Origin: Streptomyces sp. NBC_00239
GTDB taxonomy: Bacteria > Actinomycetota > Actinomycetes > Streptomycetales > Streptomycetaceae
Reading direction: 5' to 3'
Assembly: GCF_036194065.1 (NCBI RefSeq)
Contig: NZ_CP108095.1
Coordinates: 682,001-746,000, forward strand
Length of the DNA stretch: 64,000 nucleotides
Of the stretch, positions 41,733-51,060 are shown piece by piece (position 1 is the stretch's first letter; every line of letters starts with the position of its first letter). Both the position numbers and the translations under genes were made by a program. The notes beneath the pieces were generated by a model. That model had not been told where the DNA came from and made no database searches. It saw only the letters and a program-made list of their open reading frames with translations.

Positions 41733-43364
41733 CTATCCGGCTGCCGGACGGCGCAGTTGCCGCCAGTACCCGACGAGGTCACCGGCCGCGGTGGTGACGG
41801 CGTCCAGGTTCATGGTGGTGCGGGTCTTGCGGTCGTAGCGCTGCCAGTTCGGCATCGGGTGGTGGTTGGGGTCGCCGGTGCGGATGAAGGAGATCCAGGA
41901 CTGGTGCATGGTCGCGGCGAGGCCGTCGCGGACTCGGGGATGGAGCCCGGCGAGGAACGGCGCGGGTGCCCACTTGTCGAAGTTGTTGAACACGAACGGC
42001 AGTTCCAGGCAGTGCGCGGCGGCCAGTCGGCCGTTGTGCGCGGGTGTGGGGAGGCCGAACTGGTAGGCCCAGACGGGGCGCCCCCGCGACGCCCGCCGTT
42101 CGGCCAGTGCCAGGCTCGGCATGCGGAACAGGTCGTCGCCGATCAGGTCCATGAGCACGTCCACCGGACGGGCTCCGGGCCGGACTTCCGCGTAGGCGGT
42201 GTACGCCTCGTCGGCCTGTCTCCCGAAGGTGTCGCGCACTCTGGCGACCACCTGGTCCCTGGTCGCCGCCGCGTATCCCTCGTCGAGCCCGAAGGCGAAG
42301 TTGGCCTCCTCCCGCGTCCAGCCGATGAGGACGTCGATGCCCTCGCCCGAACCGCTGAGCAGGAGTTCGGCGGGGTGGGCGTCCAGGGTCACGCCGTCGA
42401 TCACCGGCAGGAACGGGGTGGGCCAGTACCCCCACCGTGCCGTGCGTCCGAACATCTCCGGTATGGCGCCGATCAGCCGGGGCCACGGCACGGTCCGTAG
42501 CTCGGCGACGTTCCCGGCACCCACGATGTCGAGGTAGGTGGCGGTGCGCTGGAGCGATTCGGCGCGGGTGGGGATCCGCAGGCCCAGCGGCGGGCTCTGC
42601 AGGATGGCGCGGCGAAAGAGCGGGCGGCCCTTGGACTGGCCGGCGAGGGCCGCCGCCGAGAGCGCGCCGCCGGAGTGACCGGCGACGGTGATGTTGTCCG
42701 GGTCCCCGCCGAAGGCGGCGATGTTGTCCCGTACCCATTGGAGGGCGGCGCGCTGGTCGGTCAGCCAGAAGTTTCCACCGGCGTCGTCCTCGCCGAAGTA
42801 GAGGTACCCCAGCGGCCCGAGGCGGTAGTTGACGGTGACCGCCACCAGGTCGCCGTTGCGCGCGAAGGTTTCGCCGGAGTAGTGGGGCAGGGCGCCGGAT
42901 CCCGAGATGAAGCCGCCGCCGTGGATCCAGAGCAGCACCGGACGCTTGGAGTCGTCGGCACCCGGGGTCCAGACGTTCAGCGTCAGGCAGTCCTCGGAGA
43001 AGGGCGGCGAACCGTGGTGGCCGAGGATCTGGTCGCCCTCTTCCAGGTACAGCTGGGGTGCGCTCGGTCCGAAGGCGGTCGCGTCCCGCGTTCCGTCCCA
43101 GCCGGGGTGGGGCTGGGCGGGCCGCCACCGAAGGGCGCCGACCGGCGGTGCGGCGTAGGGCACGCCCTTGAACACGGCGACGCCTCCCTCCACGGCGCCG
43201 CGCAGCCGGCCTGCGGGCAGGTCGACGAAAGGCGGGGGCGGGGGCGTCGGTGCGTCGGCCCGCGCCGGTCCCTGACCTGTGCCGGGCGCGCCGGAGAGCA
43301 GTAGTCCGCCGGCCAGTACGCCACCGGTCTTGAGGATGTCCCGCCGTAATCGATCGGGGGCCAT
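41733..43364 (-). CDS. Tat-exported type-B carboxylesterase
   Basis: A 543-residue esterase. The N terminus LRRDILKTGGVLAGG is a twin-arginine signal (RRDILK), so it is exported folded. The carboxylesterase fold shows FKGVPYAAPPVGALRW, EDCLTLNVWTP, the oxyanion loop WIHGGGF, the nucleophile in VAGHSGGA and the catalytic His in AAHCLELPFVF. It hydrolyses ester bonds of unknown substrates. ATG 43364 follows GAGGGAG. The 5' side is a lower-GC spacer rich in small inverted repeats. Confidence 0.92.
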   Translation of the reverse strand: MAPDRLRRDILKTGGVLAGGLLLSGAPGTGQGPARADAPTPPPPPFVDLPAGRLRGAVEGGVAVFKGVPYAAPPVGALRWRPAQPHPGWDGTRDATAFGPSAPQLYLEEGDQILGHHGSPPFSEDCLTLNVWTPGADDSKRPVLLWIHGGGFISGSGALPHYSGETFARNGDLVAVTVNYRLGPLGYLYFGEDDAGGNFWLTDQRAALQWVRDNIAAFGGDPDNITVAGHSGGALSAAALAGQSKGRPLFRRAILQSPPLGLRIPTRAESLQRTATYLDIVGAGNVAELRTVPWPRLIGAIPEMFGRTARWGYWPTPFLPVIDGVTLDAHPAELLLSGSGEGIDVLIGWTREEANFAFGLDEGYAAATRDQVVARVRDTFGRQADEAYTAYAEVRPGARPVDVLMDLIGDDLFRMPSLALAERRASRGRPVWAYQFGLPTPAHNGRLAAAHCLELPFVFNNFDKWAPAPFLAGLHPRVRDGLAATMHQSWISFIRTGDPNHHPMPNWQRYDRKTRTTMNLDAVTTAAGDLVGYWRQLRRPAAG

Positions 43365-43832
43365 ATTGCGTCACTCCCTCTGGGTCACGAGATGGGGGCG
43401 TGCAATTTCCGAGAGCCATGATTACGCCATGTCCCTCGAATAGGCCAGGCTTTCCTGGCCCACCCCGGACGGGTGAGTGCGACTGTGGGGACTCCGCGGC
43501 TCGGGCGGGCCCGACAACGGATCTTGCCGGTTCAGGAACCCGTGAATCCGCATATCGAAGGCCGCACGAAGTGGAATTCCGCACTTCGGCAGTTCGGCGG
43601 CTCAAGCAGCTTCGGCGCGAAAGCCGAACGCGAAAGTGATCGCGAATTGCGGCGACTTTCAACCAAAATGCGGGTGCGGCGAAAATTCGCCACTCAACGA
43701 GATCGGCAAGGTATTTGTGCCCTCCGGGCGATCCGGCTCAGCGCAATGAATCAGCCACCCGGACCCGGCGCACCGCTTCGCGCCGGGTCGGGTCGGGGTG
43801 GGCCGGGGTGGGAGTACCGGTGTCGCCTGTCG
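43365..43832. other. 468-bp spacer, relatively A/T-rich, with short inverted repeats
   Basis: Lower GC than its surroundings between 43540 and 43720. Inverted repeats include CGAAGTG/CACTTCG (43567-43573 with 43582-43588) and GGCGAAAATTCGCC (43678-43691). No convincing frame. It holds the esterase promoter and the 3' side of the carboxypeptidase gene, where CGGGGTGGG-type repeats occur at about 43785-43813. Confidence 0.6.
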
Positions 43833-45914
43833 TCAGCGGAGGCGGGTCAGGCGGGTGCCGAAGGAAGGCTCGGCCAGGGTCGCGCCGACCGCCACCGGTA
43901 CGGCCTTGGCCCCGGCGCCCTCCCCCACGGTGAGCACGCCGACTTCGGTCCCGGCCGCGGCCGAGTGCGGCACCGCTCCGCCCTTCGCGGCGTTGCGGAG
44001 CGAGATGCGGAAGCGCTGGCCGGGCGTACCGACGAGGTTCAGGTCCTTCGTCGCCACCAGGGGCGTGCGGCCGCCGAGGCCGTCGTCGACGTATCCGACC
44101 GTCTGACCCTTGTGGACCACCGGCGCGGCGGCCAGTGCTCCACGGACCGCCTCGATGACCTTCTTGCTGTTGGCCAGCACCAGGGCCAGGCTGCGGGTCG
44201 CGTTCGGGTCCGCCCCGTCCACGTGCTGGTCCATGAGCGCGCCCAGGACCAACGGGGTCTCGCCGCCGACGGACTTGTACCCGGCCCATACGAGGGCGCC
44301 GCCGGCCGGGGTGCTCGACCCGGTCTTGATGCCGCGGATGCTCAGTTCGGGTGCGCTGAGCAGCGAGTTGTTGTTGATCAGCCGCTGGGAGAGGTTCTCG
44401 ATCTCGGCTTCCGGCAGCATGACCACGGAGCGGAAGGCGTCGTTCTTCATCACCGCTTCGGCGAGCTTGAGCTGATCGACGGCGGTGCTGACCGTGCCCG
44501 CGTCGAGCCCGCTGGGATCGGTGTACCTGGTGTCCTTCATGCCCAGTTCCCGGGCGGCGGCGTTCATCCTCTGCACGAACGCGGCCTCGGAGTCGCCACC
44601 GGTGTCCCAGCGGGCCAGCAGCCGGGCCACGTTGTTGCCCGAGGGGATCATCAGCATCTTCAGCATGTCCAGCTGGCTGTACTTACTGCCCTCGGTGAGC
44701 CCCTCGATGCGGGACTCGTTTTCGGAACCGCCCTGCGCGACGGTCTTCGCGTCGATCTCGATGGAGGGGCCGGCCTCGCCCTTGCGCAGCGGGTGGTCCT
44801 TGAGCACCACGTAGGCCGTCATCACCTTCGCGACGCTGGCCGTCGGCACCGGCTTCTGCTCGCCGAACGTGCCGATGGTCCCGGAACCGGGGATGCGTGC
44901 GGCCCCCTGGCCCTTCGCGGGCCACGGGATGTCGAAGCGGCCCGCCACGGTGTGCACCTGCTCGGACGCGACGAGCCGCGCCTCGGGCAGCGGGCGCAGC
45001 ATCTGGCCGCCGGTGAACGCGCCGGCGAGGAGCAGCAGGACCGGCGCCCACACCTTGGCGCGGCGCAGCGCCGTGCGGCGGAGGGTCTCGGGCGGGGGCG
45101 GGGTGTTGGTCAGCTGGGCGAGCAGGTCGAGGGGGGCCGCGGGGGGAACGGCGGGCGCGGTCGCGGGCGCCGCCGGTGTCCCGGCTGTCGGCGCGCCGGC
45201 CGGGGCGGCGGATAGGAGCGCGGGTGCCGCCGGGGCGGGTACGTCGGCCGTTCCGGGTGCCGCCGGGGCCGAGGCCGGGGCGGGTGCGGGAACGGCGACC
45301 TTGGTCGTGGGGGCGTCGAGGCTCTTCAGGGCGACGAACGTGCTGGTGCGCTCGGCGTCGCTCTCGGCGCGCGCCCACGAGGGCACGGGCTGGAGCGGGC
45401 CGGCTGCCTGGGGCTCTTCGTCCGGGACGGCGGTTCCGGATCGCGGTGCGGCCGGGGCGGCGGCTTCGGGCTCCTCCACTTCCGGCGATTCGGGGACCTC
45501 GTCGGTGATTCCGGAAGAGTAGGACACGCGCGGGTCAGGGTCGCCCGGCACATCCTCCGCCGGTTCCTCGGGGAGACTCGCGCTCGGCTCCTCCGCGCTC
45601 GATTCCTCTGCGCTCGATTCCTCTGCGCTCGGTTCCTCTGCGCGGCCATCGGCAGACATCTCCGCCTCCGGACCGTCGGCCAGCCCGGTCTCGACTTCCC
45701 CCTCCGCCTCGACCTCGGCCTCAGCGCTGGCTTCCGCCTCGCCCTCCGCCCCGACCTCAGCCTCAGCGCCGGATTCAGCCTCGACCTCAGCCCCGACCCC
45801 AGCCGCGGCGCCAGATTCCGCCTCAGCCTCGGCCCCAGCCTCAGCGCCGACTTCGGCCTCCGCCTCGGTCTCCGCGCCCGCCTCCGAACCACCCGTCATC
45901 GCTACCGTCGTCAT
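43833..45914 (-). CDS. D-alanyl-D-alanine carboxypeptidase (S11) with long acidic cytoplasmic extension
   Basis: A 693-residue membrane-anchored penicillin-binding enzyme. The catalytic S11 domain has S360-V-A-K, S425-G-N and K530-T-G. One membrane span lies at about 288-306 (AKVWAPVLLLLAGAF). Everything before it, some 285 residues, is predicted cytoplasmic: residues 10-75 are Glu/Ala repeats, about 98-111 is a repeated SSAEE (15-bp DNA unit near 45581-45643), and 205-265 is Ala/Pro-rich. The enzyme trims terminal D-Ala from peptidoglycan stems outside the cell. ATG 45914 is chosen because AAGG precedes it; 45899 is possible. Confidence 0.92.
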   Translation of the reverse strand: MTTVAMTGGSEAGAETEAEAEVGAEAGAEAEAESGAAAGVGAEVEAESGAEAEVGAEGEAEASAEAEVEAEGEVETGLADGPEAEMSADGRAEEPSAEESSAEESSAEEPSASLPEEPAEDVPGDPDPRVSYSSGITDEVPESPEVEEPEAAAPAAPRSGTAVPDEEPQAAGPLQPVPSWARAESDAERTSTFVALKSLDAPTTKVAVPAPAPASAPAAPGTADVPAPAAPALLSAAPAGAPTAGTPAAPATAPAVPPAAPLDLLAQLTNTPPPPETLRRTALRRAKVWAPVLLLLAGAFTGGQMLRPLPEARLVASEQVHTVAGRFDIPWPAKGQGAARIPGSGTIGTFGEQKPVPTASVAKVMTAYVVLKDHPLRKGEAGPSIEIDAKTVAQGGSENESRIEGLTEGSKYSQLDMLKMLMIPSGNNVARLLARWDTGGDSEAAFVQRMNAAARELGMKDTRYTDPSGLDAGTVSTAVDQLKLAEAVMKNDAFRSVVMLPEAEIENLSQRLINNNSLLSAPELSIRGIKTGSSTPAGGALVWAGYKSVGGETPLVLGALMDQHVDGADPNATRSLALVLANSKKVIEAVRGALAAAPVVHKGQTVGYVDDGLGGRTPLVATKDLNLVGTPGQRFRISLRNAAKGGAVPHSAAAGTEVGVLTVGEGAGAKAVPVAVGATLAEPSFGTRLTRLR

Positions 45915-46668
45915 CCCAGCCCAGCCTTGTTCGCAGATACGTTCCGCCTGGGCTCGAAGGCCCCTGCCGCATCCCAAGATGCGCACCGCGCCGGATGTGT
46001 TCCCCCGACGGGATCTTGTGACGGTCCGGTCATAATCCGCGCGGCACAGCCACCGCCGCGACGGCAGCGGTGATCGATCCTGCGCGGTTCAAAGGTGAGC
46101 GTTACGGCGAGGACCCTACCCACGCGTGCCGCATCCCGCAACCATTGATGAAAACTTTCTGAATGTGCGTCAATCATTCGCCGCAAGGCCGAAGTTGGAA
46201 GCACACTCGCAGACTTCTCCAGACACACCCACCCCACCCCCGGCCGACCACCCGAACCAGGCCGGCTGCGCCCGAATCAAGCCGCTGACCTGCCAGTTCA
46301 CGGCGTCGGAGAGGCCGTCCCGCACCGGCCCGAGCACACCGGAGCGGCCCAGTCGGACCAGAGCACCTCGAGCCCCGCCCAAGCGAACCCGGCGCGATCG
46401 AACTGAACGCAACTATTGACACCACTCCGCGTCAAAGCATCAATAGGCAACACAGTTCAACAACTTCCAACAGCACGCCAGCACGCCAGTACGACAGCTC
46501 AGCACCTCAGCAGCTCAGCCGGTCGCGCGCCGTCGTCGGCACGATCTCGGGCCGCCGTCCCACCGCAGGGACCGCGGCCTTCCCGCATGTTCCACACCCT
46601 CACGGCCGGGCGGTCGCGACCGACCGCCCTCGTGCGGGGAGCCCCCCACCCGAAAGGATCCACTGCCC
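45915..46668. other. 754-bp intergenic region with two ATTGA...TCAAT elements
   Basis: No supported gene. Two similar inverted elements are present: ATTGA at 46144-46148 with TCAAT at 46170-46174 (21-bp spacer), and ATTGA at 46415-46419 with TCAAT at 46440-46444 (20-bp spacer), the second extended to CTATTGA/TCAATAG. GAAAACTTTC at 46150-46159 lies inside the first. A TTGACA at 46416-46421 could be a -35 for the downstream gene, but a good -10 is missing. Confidence 0.5.
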
Positions 46669-49032
46669 ATGCATCGTTCTGCTTGTGCGCTGACCGTCCT
46701 CCTCGCGACGGTCGGCACCGTGATCGCCGTTCCCGGCACGCCCGCAGCGGCCGTGCCGGGGGCGATGGCAGGGCCCTACGTGATCGAAGTCGAGAACATG
46801 TCGCTGACCAACTTCGCGACAGAGACCGTGAATCACACCTGGAACGGCGCCACCGTCGACAACGTCACCTACGCCCGGGGTGCATCGGGTCAGACGAGCA
46901 CCGCCCGAACGACCTTCAACGGGTCTGCCGGAACCTACGACCTCATCACGCGCTACAACGGCAAGACCGCGAACGGCGTGAGGTACGCGGTCTCCGTGAA
47001 CTCCACCCCCGTGGATTCCTGGGCCACGTCCCAGCGGTACGGTCATGACCACACCGACCCGATGAGCATCGACACCCGTACGTCGAGCAAGGTGGCGCTC
47101 AAGGCCGGTGACGTCGTCGAGCTGACGGCCACGTCCACCGGCGAGGTCCCGCGCGTCGACAAGATCACGATCCAGCAGCACGTGGGGCCGCCGACCAGCA
47201 CGCTGTCCATCAACTCCCCGAACACGACACTGAACGACGGCTTCAACTGGGGCAAGAACCGGGCCCTGGGCATGACGTTCTACCCGGGGAACCCGATGAT
47301 GGGTCACGAACCCGAGTGGTGGCGCCTCAAGAATGCCGCGCACCCGACGGTGGAGCCCGGCTACTGGGGCGCGTACACCAACCGGGAGTCGTACTACAAC
47401 CGGGACATCGCCCACCAGTCGGACGGCGCGCACGCGCTCGGCCTGGACGCCGAGACGCTCCACATGATGAAGACGTTCGCCGCCGACGCCGACGATCCGG
47501 GTCAGAACGGCTGGCCGCTGTGGGCGCACAGTTCCTCCGGCGCCATGTACTACATCGACGGCACCGGCTTCCGTGAACTGCCGTCGCCGTTCAACCTCAT
47601 GACGAAGGCGTACAAGCAGTACCAGTGGACCGGTTCGTCGGAATGGATCAACGATCCGAGCCTTTCCGCGTTCTACGACTCGACGATGGGTTCGTTCCTG
47701 GCCGGCCACGAGGTGAAGTGGAACGACGCCAACCCGTCCGCCGAGCAGCCGGTTTCGAGGAAGCAGCCGGGGGAATACACGGCGACGTTCTTCGAGTTCC
47801 CGAACGAGAACCTCGTCTCCGCGGCCGATTCGCTCGGGTACCAGTACCAGTCGATGCTCGCCTACGCGGAGATCCTCAAGGCCAAGGGTGACACCGCCAA
47901 CAGCGCGAAGTGGACGGAGCGCGCGAAGCGGGTGCGCAGCCACTTCGAGGCGAACTGGTGGGATGCGTCGGCCAACCGGTACGTCCGGGGCAAGGACGCC
48001 GCAGGCACCGGCTACAGCAGCTGGGGGCACGAGGCCAGCTTCCTGATGATGCTGACCGGGCTGGGCGACCACGGCGCCCGGACCAGCAGTTACCTGGACT
48101 TCATCGCCGCCAACGACGACGATCTGAATGTCGAGGCGACCTCCTACCTGCCGGAGATGTACTACCAGTACAACCGGTCCACGGAGGGCTGGGCGTGGCT
48201 CAAGAAGCTCATGACCGGCAAGAACGGCTACCCGGAGATCTCGTTCCTGGCGGTCAGCAGCGTCATCGACGGCATGATGGGAGTCCAGCCGGACGCCCCG
48301 CACGACAAGGTGGCCACCGTCTCCCGGCTGACGTCCGAGACGCCGTGGGTGGAGATCGACCACCTCAAGGTCGGTGACAACGACCTGAAGCTCAAGCACA
48401 CCGGCACGACGGGCTCCACGCTGACCAACACCTCCGGCGGCACCGTCAACTGGGAGGCCCAGTTCTACGGGACCCCCACCACCATCACCGTGAACGGCGC
48501 CCCGCAGACGCCTCAGACCAAGACGCTGTACGGCAGGACGGTGTCGTACGTGACCGTACCGGTGGCCGCCGGCGCGTCCGTGACCGCTACGGCGGGGACG
48601 CCGGTGGACGGCCGGACGGTCGATCTCAGCGATCTCACCTGGAGCGACGCCAGAAGCGACTTCGGATCCGTGCGCAAGGACAAGAGCGTCGACGGGAACC
48701 CGATCCGGCTGAACGGCACCGCCTACGCCAAGGGCATCGGCACGCACGCCAACGGCGCCGTCACGTACACCCTGAACGGCGCGTACACGCGCTTCCGGTC
48801 GGACATCGGAGTCGACGACGAGGTCAACGCCAACGCAACGGTCAAGTTCGAGGTCTGGGGCGACGGCGTCAAGCTGTACGAGAGCCCCACAGCCATGACA
48901 CCGGCCAGCGCCACCCGGGCCGTCGACGTCGACATCACCGGCGTGAACACCCTCGTACTGAAGGTGGCCGACACCGGCGACGGCATCAACAGCGACCACG
49001 CCGACTGGGCCGGCGCCCGACTCGTGCGCTGA
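46669..49032 (+). CDS. Secreted multidomain glycoside-hydrolase-like protein with NPCBM domain
   Basis: A 787-residue exported protein. Signal peptide to about residue 28 (ALTVLLATVGTVIAV... PAAA). Residues 37-165 form a CBM6/CBM35-like lectin module (YVIEVENMSLTNF). Residues 170-560 look like a helical (alpha/alpha)6 barrel (YNRDIAHQSDGAHALGLD, SYLPEMYYQYN). A beta domain follows. The C-terminal 140 residues are an NPCBM/NEW2 module (DLTWSDARSDFGSVRKDKSV, YAKGIGTHANGAVTY, DDEVNANATVKFEVWGDG). Catalytic acids cannot be assigned by eye. ATG 46669 has AAAGGA upstream. Confidence 0.85.
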   Translation: MHRSACALTVLLATVGTVIAVPGTPAAAVPGAMAGPYVIEVENMSLTNFATETVNHTWNGATVDNVTYARGASGQTSTARTTFNGSAGTYDLITRYNGKTANGVRYAVSVNSTPVDSWATSQRYGHDHTDPMSIDTRTSSKVALKAGDVVELTATSTGEVPRVDKITIQQHVGPPTSTLSINSPNTTLNDGFNWGKNRALGMTFYPGNPMMGHEPEWWRLKNAAHPTVEPGYWGAYTNRESYYNRDIAHQSDGAHALGLDAETLHMMKTFAADADDPGQNGWPLWAHSSSGAMYYIDGTGFRELPSPFNLMTKAYKQYQWTGSSEWINDPSLSAFYDSTMGSFLAGHEVKWNDANPSAEQPVSRKQPGEYTATFFEFPNENLVSAADSLGYQYQSMLAYAEILKAKGDTANSAKWTERAKRVRSHFEANWWDASANRYVRGKDAAGTGYSSWGHEASFLMMLTGLGDHGARTSSYLDFIAANDDDLNVEATSYLPEMYYQYNRSTEGWAWLKKLMTGKNGYPEISFLAVSSVIDGMMGVQPDAPHDKVATVSRLTSETPWVEIDHLKVGDNDLKLKHTGTTGSTLTNTSGGTVNWEAQFYGTPTTITVNGAPQTPQTKTLYGRTVSYVTVPVAAGASVTATAGTPVDGRTVDLSDLTWSDARSDFGSVRKDKSVDGNPIRLNGTAYAKGIGTHANGAVTYTLNGAYTRFRSDIGVDDEVNANATVKFEVWGDGVKLYESPTAMTPASATRAVDVDITGVNTLVLKVADTGDGINSDHADWAGARLVR

Positions 49033-49094
49033 CACCGGCCCGCGGGCCGGCGGGGAGCCTTCGGGGCGACCTCCGCCGGTCCGCGACCCGCCCC

Positions 49095-50270
49095 TCAGGC
49101 TGCGAACGGGCCGCCGCTGCCGAAGGCGAGGCGGGCGAAGCGTTCGCCGATGCGCCGGTGGGTGGCGGGGTCCGGGTGCAGGGCGTCGGGCAGGGGCAGT
49201 TCGGCGTGGTCGGCTCCGCCGTAGAGGTCGAGGCCGCTCAGGTGGTGGAGGTTCGGGTCGGTGGCGGCACGCTGCCGGACGATCCGGGCCAGCTCGTCCC
49301 GGATCACGGTCAGGGTCAGTTTCCCGGCCGCCGCGTCCGCGGGATCGCCGGTGGCCGCGAAGCGCAGCCGGCCCTCGCGCAGCGCGCCGGGGTCGGGGGC
49401 GCTGGGACCGGGCGTGGTCTCGTGGATGGCGCAGTACAACGGGGAGACGACCAGCAGCGGCGTGTCGGGGTGGCCGTCACGGATGGTGTCGAGGAAGCCG
49501 TGGACGGCCGGGCCGAAGGCGCGCAACCGCATCACGTCGGTGTTGACGATGTTGATGCCGATCTTGACGCTGATCAGGTCGGCCGGAGCGTCGCGCAGGG
49601 TGCGGGCGGTGAACGGGTCGAGGAGGGCGCTGCCGCCGAACCCCAGGTTCACCAGCTCCACCTCGCCCAGGCGAGCCGCCAGGGCGGGCCAGATCCCGGT
49701 CGGGGTGGCGGCGTTGGAGCCGTGGCTGATCGAACTGCCGTGGTGCAGCCAGACTTTCCGTCCACTGGGCGGCGGCGTGTGGACGGGCGCGTTGGCACGC
49801 AACCCGGCCAGCAGCGTGGTCTCGTCGTACGGCAGCCAGATCTCGACGTCCTTCTCGCGGCCCGGCAGCCCGCCGAAGCGCAGGGTCCGGACCGGCCCGG
49901 GGCGGGTCTGCGCCGTCCCCGACGCCATGTCGAGGGTGAGGACGTCGCCCTCGGGCGCGACGGCCCGGCCCATCGGCCGCCCGTCGACGAGGAGCTCGTA
50001 CACCCCGTCCGGGCGCGGCGGCGCTCCGGGGTAGACCCGCTTGGTTGCCACGACGTCCAGTTCGACGGCGGTGGCCCGGGTGCGGAAGACGAGGCGGACG
50101 CCGGACGGCTGCGACTGGGCCATGGCCAGTTGGCCGTCGGGGATCTGCTGCCGGGCACGTGCGGGCAGCCGGTGCGGGAGCACGCCCCGCTCGGTGTGCT
50201 CCAGGTCGAGGGCGCCGCGCAGGAGGTCGGCGGTGATGGGGGTGGCGGTCCAGTCGTGGTCGGCGTTCAT
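49095..50270 (-). CDS. SGNH/GDSL-type esterase
   Basis: A 391-residue protein. An N-terminal beta-sandwich (to about residue 180) precedes the SGNH hydrolase domain. WLHHGSSISHG carries the nucleophile Ser, VNLGFGGSALL the oxyanion Gly, IGINIVN the Asn block, and LPDALHPD the Asp and His. Likely a carbohydrate esterase (deacetylase) by architecture. No signal peptide. ATG 50270 follows GAGAAG. The TetR gene ends 62 bp upstream on the same strand and they are probably one operon. Confidence 0.9.
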   Translation of the reverse strand: MNADHDWTATPITADLLRGALDLEHTERGVLPHRLPARARQQIPDGQLAMAQSQPSGVRLVFRTRATAVELDVVATKRVYPGAPPRPDGVYELLVDGRPMGRAVAPEGDVLTLDMASGTAQTRPGPVRTLRFGGLPGREKDVEIWLPYDETTLLAGLRANAPVHTPPPSGRKVWLHHGSSISHGSNAATPTGIWPALAARLGEVELVNLGFGGSALLDPFTARTLRDAPADLISVKIGINIVNTDVMRLRAFGPAVHGFLDTIRDGHPDTPLLVVSPLYCAIHETTPGPSAPDPGALREGRLRFAATGDPADAAAGKLTLTVIRDELARIVRQRAATDPNLHHLSGLDLYGGADHAELPLPDALHPDPATHRRIGERFARLAFGSGGPFAA

Positions 50271-50332
50271 CTTCTCGCGGGTTCCGATCGGCTGCTCGGG
50301 CAGGTGGTCACGCGACGTGGGCGGTGGGTCCG

Positions 50333-50917
50333 TCAGGAGGACGCGGCGGGCCAGGCACGCAGCAGGGCGTCGAGCGCGTTGAGGATGTCGGTCCAGCTCT
50401 CCTGGGCGTCGGGGGCACTGTGGCTGAATCCTCCGGCGCTCTCCAGCGTGACGTAACCGCTGAAGACGCTGCCGAGCAGCCGCACCGCGTGCGTCTGCTG
50501 TGGTTCGGCGAGGTCGTAGCCGCGCAGCATCGCACGCATCATGCGGGCGTGCCGGACGCCGGCACTGGCGGCCGCCGTCTCGGGGTCGAGCGGGAACCGG
50601 GCGGCGGTGAAGCGGCCCGGGTGCTCCAGGGCGTAGTCGCGGTAGGCGTCCGCGAAGGCGGTCAGCGCGTCCTTGCCCGAGCGACCGGCCACCGCGGCGG
50701 AGACCCGGTCGGCGAGTTCTTCCAGGGCGAGCAGGGCGATCCTGGTCTTGAGGTCGTGGGCGTTCTTCACGTGCGAGTAGAGGCTCGCCGTCTTGACCCC
50801 GAACCGCCGGGCGAGTTCGGCGGGGGTCGCCTGCTCGAAGCCGATCTCGTCGGCCAGCTCCGCGCCGGCGCGGACCAGGCGCTCGGTGGTCAGTCCCACC
50901 CGGCCTCCCTGTGCCAT
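50333..50917 (-). CDS. TetR-family regulator with WHG-type ligand domain
   Basis: A 194-residue repressor. The DNA-binding domain is QATPAELARRFGVKTASLYSHVKNAHDLKTR around residues 29-60. The rest, with FADAYRDYALEHPGRFTAA and LLGSVFSGYVTLESAGGF, fits the WHG domain. It lies upstream of and probably co-transcribed with the SGNH esterase, whose substrate or product may be the ligand. A near-perfect palindrome at 50962-50988 is its likely operator, giving autoregulation of the pair. Confidence 0.9.
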   Translation of the reverse strand: MAQGGRVGLTTERLVRAGAELADEIGFEQATPAELARRFGVKTASLYSHVKNAHDLKTRIALLALEELADRVSAAVAGRSGKDALTAFADAYRDYALEHPGRFTAARFPLDPETAAASAGVRHARMMRAMLRGYDLAEPQQTHAVRLLGSVFSGYVTLESAGGFSHSAPDAQESWTDILNALDALLRAWPAASS

Positions 50918-50961
50918 CCCGATCCTCCGTCTCGTCTGCCATCCTGACGAATTCGATTATG

Positions 50962-50988
50962 GATCTGCCTAACTCATTTAGGCAAATC
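50962..50988. promoter_or_regulatory. Probable operator of the TetR/SGNH operon
   Basis: Inverted repeat TGCCTAA (50966-50972) and TTAGGCA (50978-50984) with a 5-bp spacer, extended by GAT and ATC to 11-bp arms with one mismatch, 50 bp before the TetR start. Confidence 0.75.
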
Positions 50989-51060
50989 GATGAGGAGTTC
51001 AGGCACACATGAAGCGGGCGCGTTGCCGTCGGGGGTGTCCTGATCCCATAGGCTCGACCA

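Noticed and set aside
45581-45900. Repetitive stretch resembling a CRISPR-like or minisatellite array
   Set aside because: It is in-frame coding repeat (Glu/Ala and SSAEE) of the carboxypeptidase gene; there are no spacers.
46416-46445. TTGACA as -35 of a standard promoter for the glycoside hydrolase gene
   Set aside because: No acceptable -10 at 16-18 bp; the hexamer is part of an inverted repeat, and the start is 220 bp away.
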